From positions 266,991-330,990 of the forward strand of contig NW_017386085.1 in the NCBI RefSeq assembly GCF_000237925.1: a DNA stretch of 64,000 bases. Reading direction: 5' to 3'. This document shows, in pieces, positions 13,201 through 23,660 of the stretch. Numbering within the stretch: the stretch's first letter is position 1; the number at the start of each line of letters is the position of its first letter. The stretch comes from Schistosoma mansoni (lineage: Eukaryota > Platyhelminthes > Trematoda > Strigeidida > Schistosomatidae). The translations under genes were made by a program, and so were the position numbers. The notes beneath the pieces were generated by a model that worked only from the letters and a program-made list of their open reading frames with translations, was not told the DNA's origin and made no database searches.

Positions 13201-15120
13201 ATTCATCTGTGTGAAGAAAGGATTACTTTGATATACAATGTTGATTAGTTTAGTGTTCTATCATTTATTAGTTATTGTATTCCTCTGAGTTATTCTAAAG
13301 TCATTCATCAGTCAGCTACCTTTCCTAGTGATGACTCTTCTCAGAACGTTGAATAACAATGCCACGTTTCGTAATTTTTGTGTTGTCTTAAGATTTTTGG
13401 TTAAGTTTCGAGTTAGTCATTTAACGCTGTTAGTAAAACGAAATTTCGTTTCAATGCACAAGACTTATTGTTTTACTTTAGAGTGTCCTCGAAGATTGGG
13501 CGGTTGTTGATCCCTTGCCATTGGAAGAGTTTTTAAGAAAAGGTAACTTTGTTCTATTGTAAATATCGTATTAAATTTTATAGACCAAAAACCCAAAGAT
13601 AGCTATAAAGAATATCAGGCACAAGATAATGAAGAGAATTAGAAAGCAACTGGATAATGATAACAAAGCATCGAATTTTGCAAAATAATTAAAACAAAGG
13701 ATTATTCGCCACACACAAAAAACAGATTAACTCGGTACATAAAAAATAAGGATAGTTAAAAAGAGACAATAAACTACAATAAATAAAACATGTTTGAAAG
13801 AGGTTTGATAACCTTTTAATAAAAAAGTTGAGTTGACTTTATATTTTAAACAAATGTATTCATGAAAAAGTTATAAAATAATGATAGAAAAGAGCACTTA
13901 TTTTAAAGAAGTTATGTGGTCTTGACTTGTATTTGTTAAAAACATATATTATTAGAACATTTTGCACAGAGAAAAAATCTAATCGACCAGCATATTCAAA
14001 CTTAAAGAAAGTATTACTGGACGGTTCTAGGTGCCAAACAAGATTAAGCTTCATTGAACTTTGCGACTGATTTTTTTGGATTTATCAGCTATGGGTCTGG
14101 GTTTATTATCAGCTGCTATGTGTCGTTGGTATAAGCTGGTGAAGATATATATGCATAAATGTAATTGGTTTGATTTTGGTAATAATTATATTTAACTGAA
14201 AAATTTTATCGAAGAATTAATGAATTATGAATCTTATCTGTAAGCTGTAAGACATACAGTGAAAGCTTACTTTCTTTAAAATTGACTGTATATGTCTCAA
14301 ACAAGTAATGATAAACATGGCCTATTGAACTGAGCAGTTTTGATAGGTGAAGACTATCTCACTGGGGTCTGAGTTTATCATAACGAATCTTTGAAGACAA
14401 TGAGTATTATCCCTTAGGATTGGTCGCGATGGCCCAGATGTACTTGGTCTGTTTTCTTTTAGATCGTGTGTTTAGAAATTATCTTATAGTTTATACGGCG
14501 AATTTAGTCTCGAACCACATTATCTTTTTTAATACCACTGATCCTGTTAACACTCTACTACTGTGAAATTTGTCCTGAGAATCTTATATTGATGGGGAGT
14601 GGTAACGGGAGCCAATGCACACGCGTGCCAGGTTCTAAGTCGCTTACGATTGATTGAGTGGACAAACATGAACAATGGGTTGAGGGCTTCTTGTTGATTA
14701 AACGTGAGTATCCCACAAAAAAATCAAATAGATTCCTGCATAATTTTCAAACTATAAAATTACCGTTATGGTTTATCGGCTTTCATTAATCTAATATATG
14801 TTTTTTAATTATTTATATTATAAACAGTTGTGACACATAAAGTGTCGCCTTTCTGTTTTAGTAATGTACATACTGCAGAAACCGAGGTGAAATACAACTA
14901 CGTTATACAAAGACAGCAAATATCTCATGAAAATGAGTGTCTATTGTTTAAAACCAATTATTCAACAAAGAAACTTAAACCGCTTTTAGACAGAATGATT
15001 TTATTAGGAGTTACGAAACATCATGTCGATAATGAAGACTCTAATGTATATTACTTACACCTGCCACGCCTCATGAAGCATAAGCCGAGAATCAGGATTG
15101 TACAACCAACTTTGTCTTAG
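7016..15120 (+). CDS. MDH1B: Malate dehydrogenase 1B-like gene (spliced)
   Basis: Secure exons are 7795-7907, 7946-9116 and 11633-11763; probable exons are 7016-7229, 13482-13542 and 14828-15120. The family (MDH1B) has an N-terminal thioredoxin-like region followed by a divergent malate dehydrogenase fold, and is associated with cilia and sperm. Its enzymatic activity is uncertain. Matching landmarks in order are NCPFYARIELLADKL, NLPNFRVTKI, SPVVWRELVDQGGKGILIGG, NGEVFGDE, DVVIWGN and WYGVPEGIAFSFPV. All splice phases join cleanly, including G|GA at 7229/7795, G|AC at 9116/11633 and G|TT at 13542/14828. The intron at 7908-7945 is only 38 nt. The large 11764-13481 intron hosts an RTE-derived element. 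The predicted protein would be somewhat longer than the ~520 residues of human MDH1B if all exons belong. The outer exons are inferred from open frame and phase only. Confidence 0.75.
7795..7907 (+). CDS. MDH1B: MDH1B-like exon, N-terminal region
   Basis: The exon is bounded by ATTCACAG and GTAAGT. It encodes KCNCPFYARIELLADKL followed by SLNLPNFRVTKIVKQPQDWK. This aligns with the CPYYAKTELVADYL...NLPDFRIHKI block of human MDH1B, including the CxxY motif reminiscent of the family's thioredoxin-like start. Confidence 0.82.
7946..9116 (+). CDS. MDH1B: MDH1B-like main exon, MDH-fold domain
   Basis: This is the longest host exon in the window, 1,171 nt with no interruption, preceded by a 38-nt intron and ending G|GTAAAT. 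It encodes WRELVDQGGKGILIGGANEF, a nucleotide-fold strand (VIVIGAAGFD), the NGEVFGDE segment, VILDVIPREG, and DVVIWGN with the region that carries the substrate loop in true MDHs. Past the exon, the frame meets a stop at once (TAG 9122-9124), supporting the donor choice. Canonical MDH catalytic residues are not obvious, as expected for the divergent 1B branch. Confidence 0.85.
9117..11632. other. MDH1B-like intron with repeat remnants
   Basis: A 2.5-kb intron. Near 10250-10400 it holds the second diverged copy of the CTGAACACGAG repeat phrase also seen at 280-300. An isolated minus-strand ORF at 9927-10157 shows no recognised family. Nothing else was identified. Confidence 0.4.
11633..11763 (+). 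CDS. MDH1B: MDH1B-like exon, C-terminal part of MDH fold
   Basis: Acceptor TGCTTTCAG and donor CGA|GTAAGT flank the exon. With the split codon G|AC it reads SRDWYGVPEGIAFSFPV, matching SEGQFGIPKGIVFSMPV of human MDH1B. It then continues WSIVEDMLLTPEVETQL, the family's post-strand helix region. Confidence 0.82.
12371..12907 (+). mobile_element. Non-autonomous RTE LINE derivative (5' and 3' UTRs only)
   Basis: The first ~440 bp (from GCCCCCAAAATGCC to CACAGCCCTCACACA) match the 5' untranslated region of the RTE LINE at 30741-31195. The last ~80 bp (GTGTGGCGCATAAGTATTTAGTGC onward, ending in AAATAAATAAAC) match that LINE's 3' tail at 34552-34621. The entire EN-RT coding region is missing, and the same short architecture recurs inverted at 22603-23142. 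The element lies in an intron of the MDH1B-like gene. Diverged from the LINE, it looks immobile now. Confidence 0.75.
13482..13542 (+). CDS. MDH1B: Probable MDH1B-like exon
   Basis: A 61-nt segment between TTTTACTTTAG and G|GTAACT encodes SVLEDWAVVDPLPLEEFLRK. It joins in phase 0 to the preceding exon (...TSIR|SVLEDW). The helical, acidic character fits the MDH1B C-terminal region, but the sequence is too short to prove homology. Confidence 0.5.
13543..14827. other. Intronic or intergenic AT-rich sequence
   Basis: No exon, RNA gene or known repeat was recognised between the last probable MDH1B-like exons. Confidence 0.35.
14828..15120 (+). CDS. Candidate terminal exon, possibly MDH1B-like
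   Basis: An open frame follows an acceptor (TATAAACAG) and ends at TAG 15118-15120. Joined to the G of the 13542 exon it reads VVTHKVSPFCFSN, then NVHTAETEVKYNYVIQRQQ and KKLKPLLDRMILLG. The domain is not recognised. Phase compatibility and a host-like codon style support a real terminal exon. Minus-strand LINE debris starts at once downstream. Confidence 0.35.
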
Positions 15121-15124
15121 GCTC

Positions 15125-15660
15125 TCCTTTTTAGCTGTTTTCAGGTGTTATTCAATCCTTTGATGTCTGCCTCCGATTCACAGTACAATGAGTTCTTTGG
15201 TCTGCCTCTTTACCTTTTCCCTTCAGGATTTCAAGTTAGCGATTGCCCCGTGATGCAGTTTGATGATTTCCGAAGTGTACATCTTACCGACCTCCGGCGT
15301 CTTTTCCTAACTTCTTCTTCAGCTGGAAGTTGGTTTGTTCTCTATCACAATAGGTTTTCGATGTTATCCGAATACGAATATTGAGTATCTCATGTAGACA
15401 ACTGTTTATAAATACTTGTACCTTCTTAATAATGATTGTGGTTGTTCTTCACACTTCAGCTTCGAACAATAGAACCGTCTTGAAGTTTGCATTGAAACTT
15501 CTAACTCTGATATTTACTAACAGTTGCTTTGAGTTCTACATGGCTCTCAATTAAAGGAATCCCGTCCTTGCTTTACCAATCCGTCCATTTACATCTGCAT
15601 CAGATCCTCCTTGTTTGTCGATGGTGCTGCCCAGGCACATAAAAATTCCCACCTCTTGCA
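15125..15660 (-). mobile_element. RTE-like LINE (family 3) C-terminal fragment, decayed
   Basis: On the minus strand the sequence encodes pieces parallel to the ORF at 20291-21553: [30 protein letters not shown] and SLT*NPEGK. Many stops and frameshifts are present. It corresponds to the region after RT motif D through the C-terminus, so it is a 5'-truncated copy. Confidence 0.75.
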
Positions 15661-15724
15661 GTTAGTCAACCATTCACAACGTAAAACTTAGCGTGTATGT
15701 AAATCGGCTCAAGTTGTCAATCCC

Positions 15725-17100
15725 AATTAACACAGGGAGATGAAATTGTCAGGCTAAATCCCACAACAGTATAAGCAGTAACAGTATCACTAATAACGGG
15801 AAAGATTAGGTAGGCATCGAAAATAAGTTTCGAGGAGAAAATATAAAGTGGTAAGATAAAACAAAAGATGGGGAATTCAGAATTTGAGGGAAGGTAAAGA
15901 ATTGATGCACTTGAGTCGTTGCAGACGATTTTGAGACACGTCACTTAAAGTCTCTAACCATTGGTTATGATAATTAACCGGGTCATAACAAGGTAGTCTA
16001 CACCAGTTAACATGGTTCAGTCCAACTGCCATTAACTTTATGGACTGGTACCATGTTTTGATTTGGCCGCCCTTTGCTTTCTTCCAACCTGTTCCTACAC
16101 CAGAAAGCATCGCCTGTCGAGTAAGGCTGTGGTTGGGTATACGTAGCACATGTGTCCAAACCACCTCAGTCAATGAAGATTTAACACCTCATCAATTGAT
16201 TTCCCATCTTTGCCTATTAGTTTACTCCTAAACCAAGCGTTGTTTCTTCATGGTCTCAAAATAAACATACAATGCCTCGTAGACACCTATGGTCGAATAT
16301 CAGTAACCTTTGGCTATTGTCTATTCTAAATGGCTATGCACCACATCTATACAGTAGAACGGAGCGAACTGCTGCACAGTAAAGCCCACCCTCTTGGTCG
16401 GAAGACGAATATCTCGCCTACGCCACAAGTGACGCAAGTTGACAAAAGCCAATACTCTTCTGAATTTGTCCCGAGATTTCATCGGACAACAGACGAGAAT
16501 CTCAAGATAAGTAAAGTGGTCGATGCGTTCAACTACTTTATTCTCTATCATTAATTCAGGCGATAACGCGAGCCGATCGTGAAGTAATATTTTGCATTTG
16601 GAGGGAGAAAACCACATCCCAAACATGCTTGCATTGCTGCTTAAGGTGGTCAGAAGACTCTACATTTAGTCAGCTTCTTCATCAAACAGAACTATTTCAT
16701 CTGCGTACTCCAAGTCAATAAATGAATCTCTTGGGAGATCAATACCTGAAAAGTCAAACGGTGGAAGTGTTATCCCTAAAAGCATATCTATGGTAAAGTT
16801 AAATAAAGATGAGAAAACCGGACAACCCTGAGGAACACTACTTCAAGTAACCGGTCTTGATGACAGTTCATCATAAACTCCGACCCGGCTAGAAGTGTTC
16901 GAGTAGAGAGCCTGTAGAAGGTTGATGTACTTCTCTGGAACACCTTTCAATGACAGACACAGAACCTCAAGGAATCCACCTATAGTCAGAGGTCGGAAAG
17001 TATGTTTATGTTCCAGAACCTGCCAAACGATGAATACTTGATCTATACATCCACTTCTAGGTCTGCGACCAGACTAGATTTTTCCGACAGGCTCTTCACA
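15725..17100 (-). mobile_element. RTE-like LINE (family 2), decayed RT and C-terminus
   Basis: Minus-strand reading gives, in order, GCIDQVF, KGVPEKYIN, QALYSNTSSRV, DLEYADEIVLFDE (RT motif C, altered), FSPSKCKILLHD, FTYL, NLRHLWRRRDIRL, then LRIPNHSLTRQAML, GWKKAKGGQIKTW and WLETLSDVSQNRLQ. This parallels the better copy at 46940-50210. Its coding capacity is destroyed, and it is 5'-truncated. Confidence 0.8.
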
Positions 17101-17104
17101 ATTT

Positions 17105-17430
17105 CTAGTTAGATGCTGAAATATTACTTAGACTAAACGCGTAAAAGTTTCAACTCATCTAGAGTTTCTCCATCAAGTGTGATTGGGTTGATGTTTCCCG
17201 TGTTGTATTTCAGTATTTTGCCCGAAAATTAATATAATGAGAGCATTATTCCTGAGAGTAAGTCTATGATGAAATTGAACAAAGATGGAAATAGTGAACA
17301 GCTTTGACGGACACCAAATGAGATTGCAAAATCATCCCAACCGTTGCTGCTACCTTGATGTGGTGGTTGGGCTTGCCTATCGTAATGAACCATTCGAGCT
17401 ATACTGGCTGGAACAATCATTCCCCAAGGT
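17105..17430 (-). mobile_element. Two joined scraps of RTE-like reverse transcriptase
   Basis: 17105-17225 (-) encodes [20 protein letters not shown], matching [20 protein letters not shown] of family 3. 17229-17420 (-) encodes an RT motif-B-like FAISFGVRQSCSLFPSLFNF with IIDLLSGIML after it, from a family not otherwise present. The junctions are abrupt, so this is a mosaic of LINE fragments and not one element. Confidence 0.6.
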
Positions 17431-17439
17431 CCTACTATG

Positions 17440-17689
17440 GTGTATGCTACTGATGTGATAGATATAAGTAGTATGTATCAGAATGGCCATCAGACAAATC
17501 AAGACAGAAGACTAGTAAGTAAGAATTTTTTTCTTCCCAACACGGTGTCAAATATAGTACAAAAAATATCTTGTATTTAAAGTTTTTGGCTGAAAGTAAA
17601 CCATCATTTCGGACAGCCAGTAGGCACACAGGGGATCCTTCTTATTTATCCAATAGGGAAGCTACACGTCGACATTCTAGAATGTTCCT
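17440..17689. other. Unclassified insert between LINE scraps
   Basis: About 250 bp with no recognised coding content. Positions 17484-17504 contain AATGGCCATCAGACAAATCA, a 20-bp phrase also found in family-3 LINE coding sequence (52150-52190 region), which may mark a junction. Confidence 0.3.
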
Positions 17690-18122
17690 CAAGCGGTGAA
17701 TGAATGGAATGTCTTCGGCGTTACTGAATCTTTCATTCGGTTTAGCAACACTCTGATGAAAACTTGTCCTGGTACTGATAGTAGTGTGATGCCTCTAGAG
17801 TTCTCACATTTGCTCGTGTCTCCTTTCTTTGGTGTCTTGATGAGATATTCTTATTTTCAGTCTGTCTGTAGAGCTTGTTCTTCCTCCCAAATCTTCCTAA
17901 ATAGGATGTGGAGCATCTGTGCAGTTGCTTCGATGTCTGACTTCAGTGCTTCAGCTAGTATGTTTTCAGGTTCTGCTGCTTTCCCACTCTTGATTTGTCT
18001 GATGGCCATCCTGATTTCTTTGATCGCTGGTGGAGTGGCATCTATGGGAAGGTTTGTAAGTGCTGCTTCGATGTCTGGTGGATTCAATGGAGCTGGTCTA
18101 TTCAACAGTGTTTTACCCAACT
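17690..18122 (-). mobile_element. Family 3 LINE fragment, almost identical to 52039-52450
   Basis: On the minus strand this segment encodes the pre-RT region, with LNRPAPLNPPDIEAALTNLP and KIWEEEQ and then QTD followed by a TGA. Over about 420 bp it differs from the plus-strand copy at about 52030-52450 at only a few positions that I could see. It shares that copy's stop after QTD and the downstream frame loss. Its edges are sharp. Adjacent LINE debris is far more decayed. Confidence 0.85.
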
Positions 18123-20164
18123 GATAAAGAAATTTTACAGAAAGAACATTCTTACAAACACGATAAACACAAAAATGGTGGACAGTTTACGGCACAAATA
18201 TATCTCAATATTTTGAAACTTACAATTTGTATGTCTCTGACCGAATATAATCAAAAACATGAGAGAGACCAACTTGTAACTGATCCTCTATTGGTGAAAC
18301 CCAATCATTGCCAGATAGTTTAGCTACCTGTTTAGGCCCACAGAGATCAAGTATACCTTGGAGATAGAAAGCAGTAAATCACTTCACACTAATCAATAAA
18401 TAATAACAAAAGCACTAAAGTCGAAAAACAATATACATATGTGGTATTCTACTTACACAATGACACACCTTAACTAATGTGAACAGGACGAACTATTTGT
18501 AACTTGTCAAGTTTACAAACTTCGTTTTGAGCTGCACTGTTTGTGTGGGTATAATAACACTAAATGGCTGCTCAGACCAGAGGCGGAGTGTTTGAAACTG
18601 AAACTTATGGAGTAAAGGTCTAGTGCCGTAACCATTAGGATTCTTTTAGGAATAGAAAGAAATGGAATGGTGGTGCTTTGACGACTGTAAATATTTTGTG
18701 TCAATCTGAGTGTTTTAGGATTATGAATAATTTTATCAACTTTCCAAAGTAAAAAAAGTTACATTTATGTTACCGAAGTGAGCTCGAATCCTGAAGACAC
18801 TTCATCTTTACTATCGCTTTCAGCTGACGAGTTCACTTAATTCGCTGTTACTGCCTTCAGTGGTTAACTTCTAATCACATATGATGACTTCAATTTACGA
18901 GATGATAGCTTACATTCCATGGTAACCAAAATGTAGGTTATTCCCCTACTCATCTTGTTGCGCCTCTATATCTCATTTTCATCAATGATGCGGTAACATA
19001 AGAGACTCGCAAACGAGTGTCTTTTTTTCAATTATGATCACATTTTAGTTTGTGTTCTCAAACTATATAACAAGCTTGGAAACTGTATTCTTTTCTATCA
19101 GATGAAAGTGAGATGTAGACACTAATAGGTAATAACACCCAAAATATGGAGAACATACTTCGAACGACGGATTTATTTAAAAATGAGTTGATAAAAGACA
19201 AAGCCGATGCTATCACTTGTTACATTAAATTTTGCTTTGATAGTCATTGTTGCAGTGAAAAAACTTGGAAGGTTGAGAGAAAAATGATGACTAAAAGAAG
19301 AATTCTATTGTTGTATGAGCACATAAAGAATACCATATTCATTCTTGATTAATTGAAGAAGGACAAACAAACTTAAGATTCGAACATCAACAAGCCAAAC
19401 AAAAGCGTACATGTGCATGAATAAAAACGTCTTAGTTGGGATAAAAAAAATGAAGTCATGTCCCTATAATAAAAAACTACCTATGACTTAAGTAACTTCG
19501 ATTTGAGAAATCAAAAAGCGTCCTAAGTTTATATACGATAAGTGATTTGAAACCTAGTGTATAAACTAGCACTCAGCTACAAAGTTTCACTAAGAATTTA
19601 CTACTTCATAATTGGAACAATTAAACGTGAAGATGAACCATATTATACAACGCTCCGTTTACATTACCATGTCGTTTATTTCGACTTGTCTGGTAGAATA
19701 ACACTAATAAATTTGAATCGATCACTTAGATACATTTAGTTGCATTTGTAATTAAATCTTACGTTTGCATATGGCAATATAGTTCTAATTACGAAGTCTG
19801 TTAAGACTCAACTAGAGGCTTTCTAAACGAAACTACATTAAGTGGTGGGAAAAACTCTTTTCCAATGACTTCAGATTAGTCAAAAATGCGGAAATAAGGA
19901 AGTATCTAGAACATTTCACCACTTTAGATGCATAGCTCCTGTAATAAAACTATAGTGGGTCAATAAAACAGGAAATATATTTGGAAATAAACAATACTAA
20001 ACACAAGCCGTATTTCATATACATGAAGTGAGATTTGAAAGCATCGCCGGTATACTTATCTGATAAGTAACAGACAGACAACTAAATAATCTTACGTGCC
20101 CCATACCTCAGTGACTTAATATATCAAAGCTTCCTGTTATAAAAAGAACTAACAGTTAGTTTAG
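18123..20164. other. Intergenic, nothing recognised
   Basis: AT-rich. An ORF at 19146-19352 (+) encodes a Lys-rich 68-residue peptide with no recognised family and no clear splice context. The missing RSU1 3' exons would be expected on the minus strand here, but were not found. Confidence 0.35.
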
Positions 20165-21600
20165 CAATTCGTTATAGGCGGCACAATATTTCCACACAAA
20201 CGCATACACAAAGCTACATGGATCTCGCCGGACCACACCACATAGAACCAGATAGGTCATATTTGTATCAACAAAGAATTCCGAAAGACAATGGAAGATG
20301 TGAAAACCATGAGAAGATGCATCACACTGTTGTCAGTACTGGGTAAAGTTTTCATCAGAGTGTTGCTGAACCGGATGAAAGAAGCAGTAGACGCTAGACT
20401 TCGAGATCGACAGGCTGGATTTCGTAAGGATCAGTCGTGCACAGACCAAATTGCGACACTACGGGTCATCGTTGAACAATCAGTTGAGTGGAATTCGTCA
20501 CTATACATCAACTTCGTTGACTATGAGAAGGCGTTTGACAGCGTGGACAGGAGAACATTATGGAAACTTCTTCGACACTATGGAGTTCCTGAAAAGATTG
20601 TCAACATTATCCAAAACTCATACGATGGACTACAGTGCAAAGTCATGCATGGAGGACAGCTGACAGATGCATTTCCAATAAGGACCGGAGTCAGACAAGG
20701 CTGTCTACTCTCCCCATTCCTCTTCCTTCTAGTGATTGACTGGATTATGAAGAATTCGACATCTGAAGGGAAATACGGAATACAATGGACAGCTCAGAAT
20801 CAATTAGATTATTTGGACTTCGCAGATGACCTAGCCCTCCTCTCTCATACACACGAACAAATGCAGATGAAGACAGCAAATGCAGCAGCAGCCTCCTCAT
20901 CGATAGGCCTCCACATTCACAAAGGAAAAAGCAAGATTCTCAAATGCAACACAGAGAACACCCACCCAATCACACTTGATGGCGAAACTCTGGAAGAGGT
21001 GGAAACATTCAAGTACCTGGGGAGCATCGTTAATAAACAAGGAGGATCTGATGCAGATGTAAAGGCGAGGATTGGCAAAGCAAGGGCAGCATTTCTACAA
21101 TTGAAGAACATATGGAACTCAAAACAACTCTCAACCAATTTCAAGGTCAGAATCTTTAATACGAACGTCAAGACAGTCCTACTGTATGGAGCTGAAACGT
21201 GGCGAACTACTACGACCATCATCAGGAAGGTACAAGTATTTATAAATAGTTGTCTACGCAAAATACTCAACATCCATTGGCCGGATACTATCAGCAACAG
21301 CGTTTTATGGGAGAGGACAAACCAGCTTCCAGCTGAAGAGGAAATTAGGAAGAGACGTTGGAAGTGGATCGGACATACATTAAGGAAATCACCAATGTGC
21401 ATCACGACTCAATCCCTAACTTGGAATCCGGAAGGGAAGCAGAAAAGAGGAAGGCCAAAGAACACATTACGCCGGGAAATAAAAGCAGATATGAAAAGGA
21501 TGAACGTTAACTGGGAAGGATTGCCCAGGACAGGGTTGGATGGAGAAAACTGATGTGCGGCCTATGCTCCTCCACAAGAAGTAACAGGCGTAAGTTAGCA
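20165..21600 (+). mobile_element. RTE-like LINE (family 3), internally deleted but with open RT
   Basis: The 5' part (20165-20310) corresponds to the end of the endonuclease region of the copy at 50885-53310 (phrases around CATACACAAAGCTACATGG). It then jumps directly into the reverse transcriptase. The missing stretch between MED and ITLLSV corresponds to roughly 0.9 kb in the other copy. The 3' end is near CAGGCGTAAG (~21595). It lies just downstream, in transcript direction, of the last visible RSU1 exon, so it is probably in the gene's intron or 3' flank. Confidence 0.85.
20291..21553 (+). CDS. LINE reverse transcriptase ORF, 420 aa
   Basis: A non-LTR retrotransposon reverse transcriptase, open for 420 codons. 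Motif A is [14 protein letters not shown] (residues ~74-87) and motif [14 protein letters not shown] (~133-145). Motif C contains FADD (~177-180), the catalytic aspartates, and TFKYLGS is the motif E region. A C-terminal [22 protein letters not shown] and KRGRPKN tail typical of RTE-like elements follows. The normal C-terminus ([18 protein letters not shown]) continues in another frame after ~21525, so one frameshift truncates it. The endonuclease is absent because of the internal deletion, so the product could not retrotranspose by itself. Confidence 0.85.
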   Translation: MEDVKTMRRCITLLSVLGKVFIRVLLNRMKEAVDARLRDRQAGFRKDQSCTDQIATLRVIVEQSVEWNSSLYINFVDYEKAFDSVDRRTLWKLLRHYGVPEKIVNIIQNSYDGLQCKVMHGGQLTDAFPIRTGVRQGCLLSPFLFLLVIDWIMKNSTSEGKYGIQWTAQNQLDYLDFADDLALLSHTHEQMQMKTANAAAASSSIGLHIHKGKSKILKCNTENTHPITLDGETLEEVETFKYLGSIVNKQGGSDADVKARIGKARAAFLQLKNIWNSKQLSTNFKVRIFNTNVKTVLLYGAETWRTTTTIIRKVQVFINSCLRKILNIHWPDTISNSVLWERTNQLPAEEEIRKRRWKWIGHTLRKSPMCITTQSLTWNPEGKQKRGRPKNTLRREIKADMKRMNVNWEGLPRTGLDGEN

Positions 21601-21693
21601 ATGCTGTTAACTATCGTACAACTGGAATGAGCATTTGTCTGGTGAACAAGTGTAAATGACGGTAACAACAAAGTACTAGCAAACCTGACTTAC

Positions 21694-22495
21694 CTAATTC
21701 AGGAGGCAGTACAGCAAGGCGATTGTTCTGAAGATGGAGCTCCTTTAATCTGGTAAGTAAACATATCTCTGCTGGTAAAGACACAAGGTCATTGTCACGA
21801 AGAGCCAACTAATTTGTTGATTCAATCAAAATGTTAGGATCTTACTATTTCCAAATTCACAAGTTTCCCAATGCCAGGTGGAATGCATTCAAAATCATTG
21901 TCTGACAAGTATAGAGCTCTAAGTGTTACCAAGTTGAAGAAGTTATCAGGTAAACTTGTTTCTTTTAAGTTATTATACGTCAAATCGAGAATTTCGAGAG
22001 AAGGGAAAGCACCAAAACCGCGAGGTAAGACAGACAGCTTATTCATTCTCGTAATTTTAAGAAAAATGACACAAAATAGTACCTACCCAAGATTTAAGGA
22101 TCGTAAATATGTTAACTCCACAATCTTTGGAGAGATATCCTTTAAAAAACACATTACTAGTAAAAGTTGATGTCTACCACAATACAATTATTAAAGAGAT
22201 TCAGGTGTTCCAAAGTTTGTAAAGTTGATACCTCTTGAGGTATTTCTGAACCGCAAATGGTAATTAATGGAACATATTAACGCACCCGTTATTTTATTGT
22301 GAGACAGAGTTAGGGAACGTAAATGATCCAACTTTGCTATAAAAAACAATTAGCAAACCCAAAAAGTAAGTTACCAAGCTCTGGGATGTAAGGAATTGAA
22401 GTCAGATCTTTACGGATGGCCTCTAATGCATGCTCCTTTCCTTCACGTACGTCTTCTATCGTTTTGCGAAAACCCTTTAGTTTTCCAGATATCAT
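21694..22495 (-). CDS. RSU1: Ras suppressor protein 1 (RSU1), first six exons
   Basis: RSU1 is a leucine-rich-repeat protein that binds PINCH in the integrin-linked IPP adhesion complex. Exons on the minus strand are 22495-22375 (ATG at 22495), 22336-22286, 22245-22178, 22139-22087, 22047-21846 and 21808-21694. All phases agree. Introns are only 37-40 nt. LRR text matches human RSU1 closely: LSHNKIT, EHLNLFNN, LNLGMNKLSVLPRGFG, LDLTYNNL, LPDNFFNLVTLRALYLSDND, LALRDNDLVSLP and LPPELG. The six exons encode ~203 residues; human RSU1 has 277, so the C-terminal ~70 residues (the FKAENNPWVTP region) are missing. A LINE lies immediately downstream, and I did not find the last exon(s) on either strand. 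Two exons are repeated inverted at 24962-25359. Confidence 0.92.
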
Positions 22496-22602
22496 AGTAC
22501 CGAAAAACTATTACGACAACAACATAACCAGCGACCTAAAGACATAACAAAGTTTAAAAAGTGCTGATAAAGTAAATCACGGAACAGGGTGCGCCCCTAT
22601 TT

Positions 22603-23142
22603 TTTAAATGATTTTATTTATTTATTTTATTTAAACACATAAATATTGGTACAAGGAAGCACCAGATACATATGCGCCATACAAATCCCATTCGATTTGC
22701 TTGAGGGCTGTGATACTGCTCAGGTGCTCAAACTGAAGCAGGTGGTTTTCTTAGGTGGCCACACTCGGAGCCTTTGCGCTAAAGGTCTGGTCCACAAGGC
22801 AGTGGAGCATCGTGAGGCGATGCATTCCCACGGTAGCCGATGACCAACAATTGGTTCATACACCATTCGTCCCCTCAGGATACTGGAGCCCATGTGCACC
22901 ATTGGTTTGGAATCAGGGTTTTCCAACTCCCCTAGGTGGACTCGCCTTGTCCACCAACCCGGTTAAAGCGCCGGACATTCGCTTTTCGTCCTCTCAATTT
23001 CGTAAACAACACCCCCGCCACGAGAAGGCAGTGAGTAGGACTTCCCTGGCAGAGGCTATATATTCGCTGGCCATGTGAGAGCATTTCGAGAGGGAGAGCA
23101 GACTCTCCCCACTCTCGGCCGTACCAGGGCATTTGGGGGTCA
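22603..23142 (-). mobile_element. Non-autonomous RTE LINE derivative (5' and 3' UTRs only)
   Basis: The minus-strand counterpart of the element at 12371-12907, and closer to the 30741 LINE. It starts at ACCCCCAAATGCCCTGG (23142) and includes GGACGAAAAGCGAATGTCCG and GAAAACCACCTGCTTCAG. It ends with the LINE's 3' tail (GGCGCATATGTATCTGGTGC, then AATAAA-type repeats) near 22603. It has no coding region. It lies upstream of the RSU1 start codon. Confidence 0.8.
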
Positions 23143-23503
23143 TAATACTGTATAGACTCGTAATATGTAGTTATATAAACGTGGTTCTATATTTAGTAGG
23201 GATTAGTTTAACTTGAAAACCTTCATTTAAGGTAATCCGATAAGAGCAGTCTGTCGTCGTAAAACATGAACAAAAATAAAATAGCCATTTTGCTACGGCC
23301 GATCAAATTCAATCAATTGCTTGAGAACAGTTCCAATTAACCATGAGAATACAAAAATGCCCCATGAAGTAACCATACTATGTCAGAGTTCTGAAGCTAT
23401 CCTCTTGTTTATATTCTTGACTCTTCGGAATTTAGTCAAGGATATCAACAACCCTTAAAAAACAAATTAAATTAATGCCCATTGCACAACTGAGGGGTTA
23501 TCT

Positions 23504-23660
23504 AGACTTAGTAGCTAAGTGGATGATGAATTGTCGTTTGAAGAGAAAGGTACTGGGTTTAAATCGTGAAAAGGGTATAAACTCGAGGGTGCAAGTACAT
23601 CTAGCTGACGAGCTCCAAAGAGGACGAAATCCGTTTCGGATTTCACTGCTAGCCACAATC
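23504..23660 (+). mobile_element. tRNA-headed hammerhead SINE (Sm-alpha-like), decayed
   Basis: The tRNA-like head starts at AGACTTAGTAGCTAAGTGG (A box) and has a diverged B box (GGTTTAAATC). It is followed by the GTACATCTAGCTGACGAG ribozyme half and by CACTGCTAGCCAC. It lacks the tail seen in the 62463-62730 copy. Confidence 0.78.
23592..23656 (+). ncRNA. Hammerhead ribozyme, degenerate copy
   Basis: The core CTGACGA is at 23605-23611. The second core strand GAAA is at 23626-23629, but the following base is T where active copies have C. The GTC cleavage triplet is replaced (CGTTTC). Stem II also has mismatches. Probably inactive. Confidence 0.7.
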
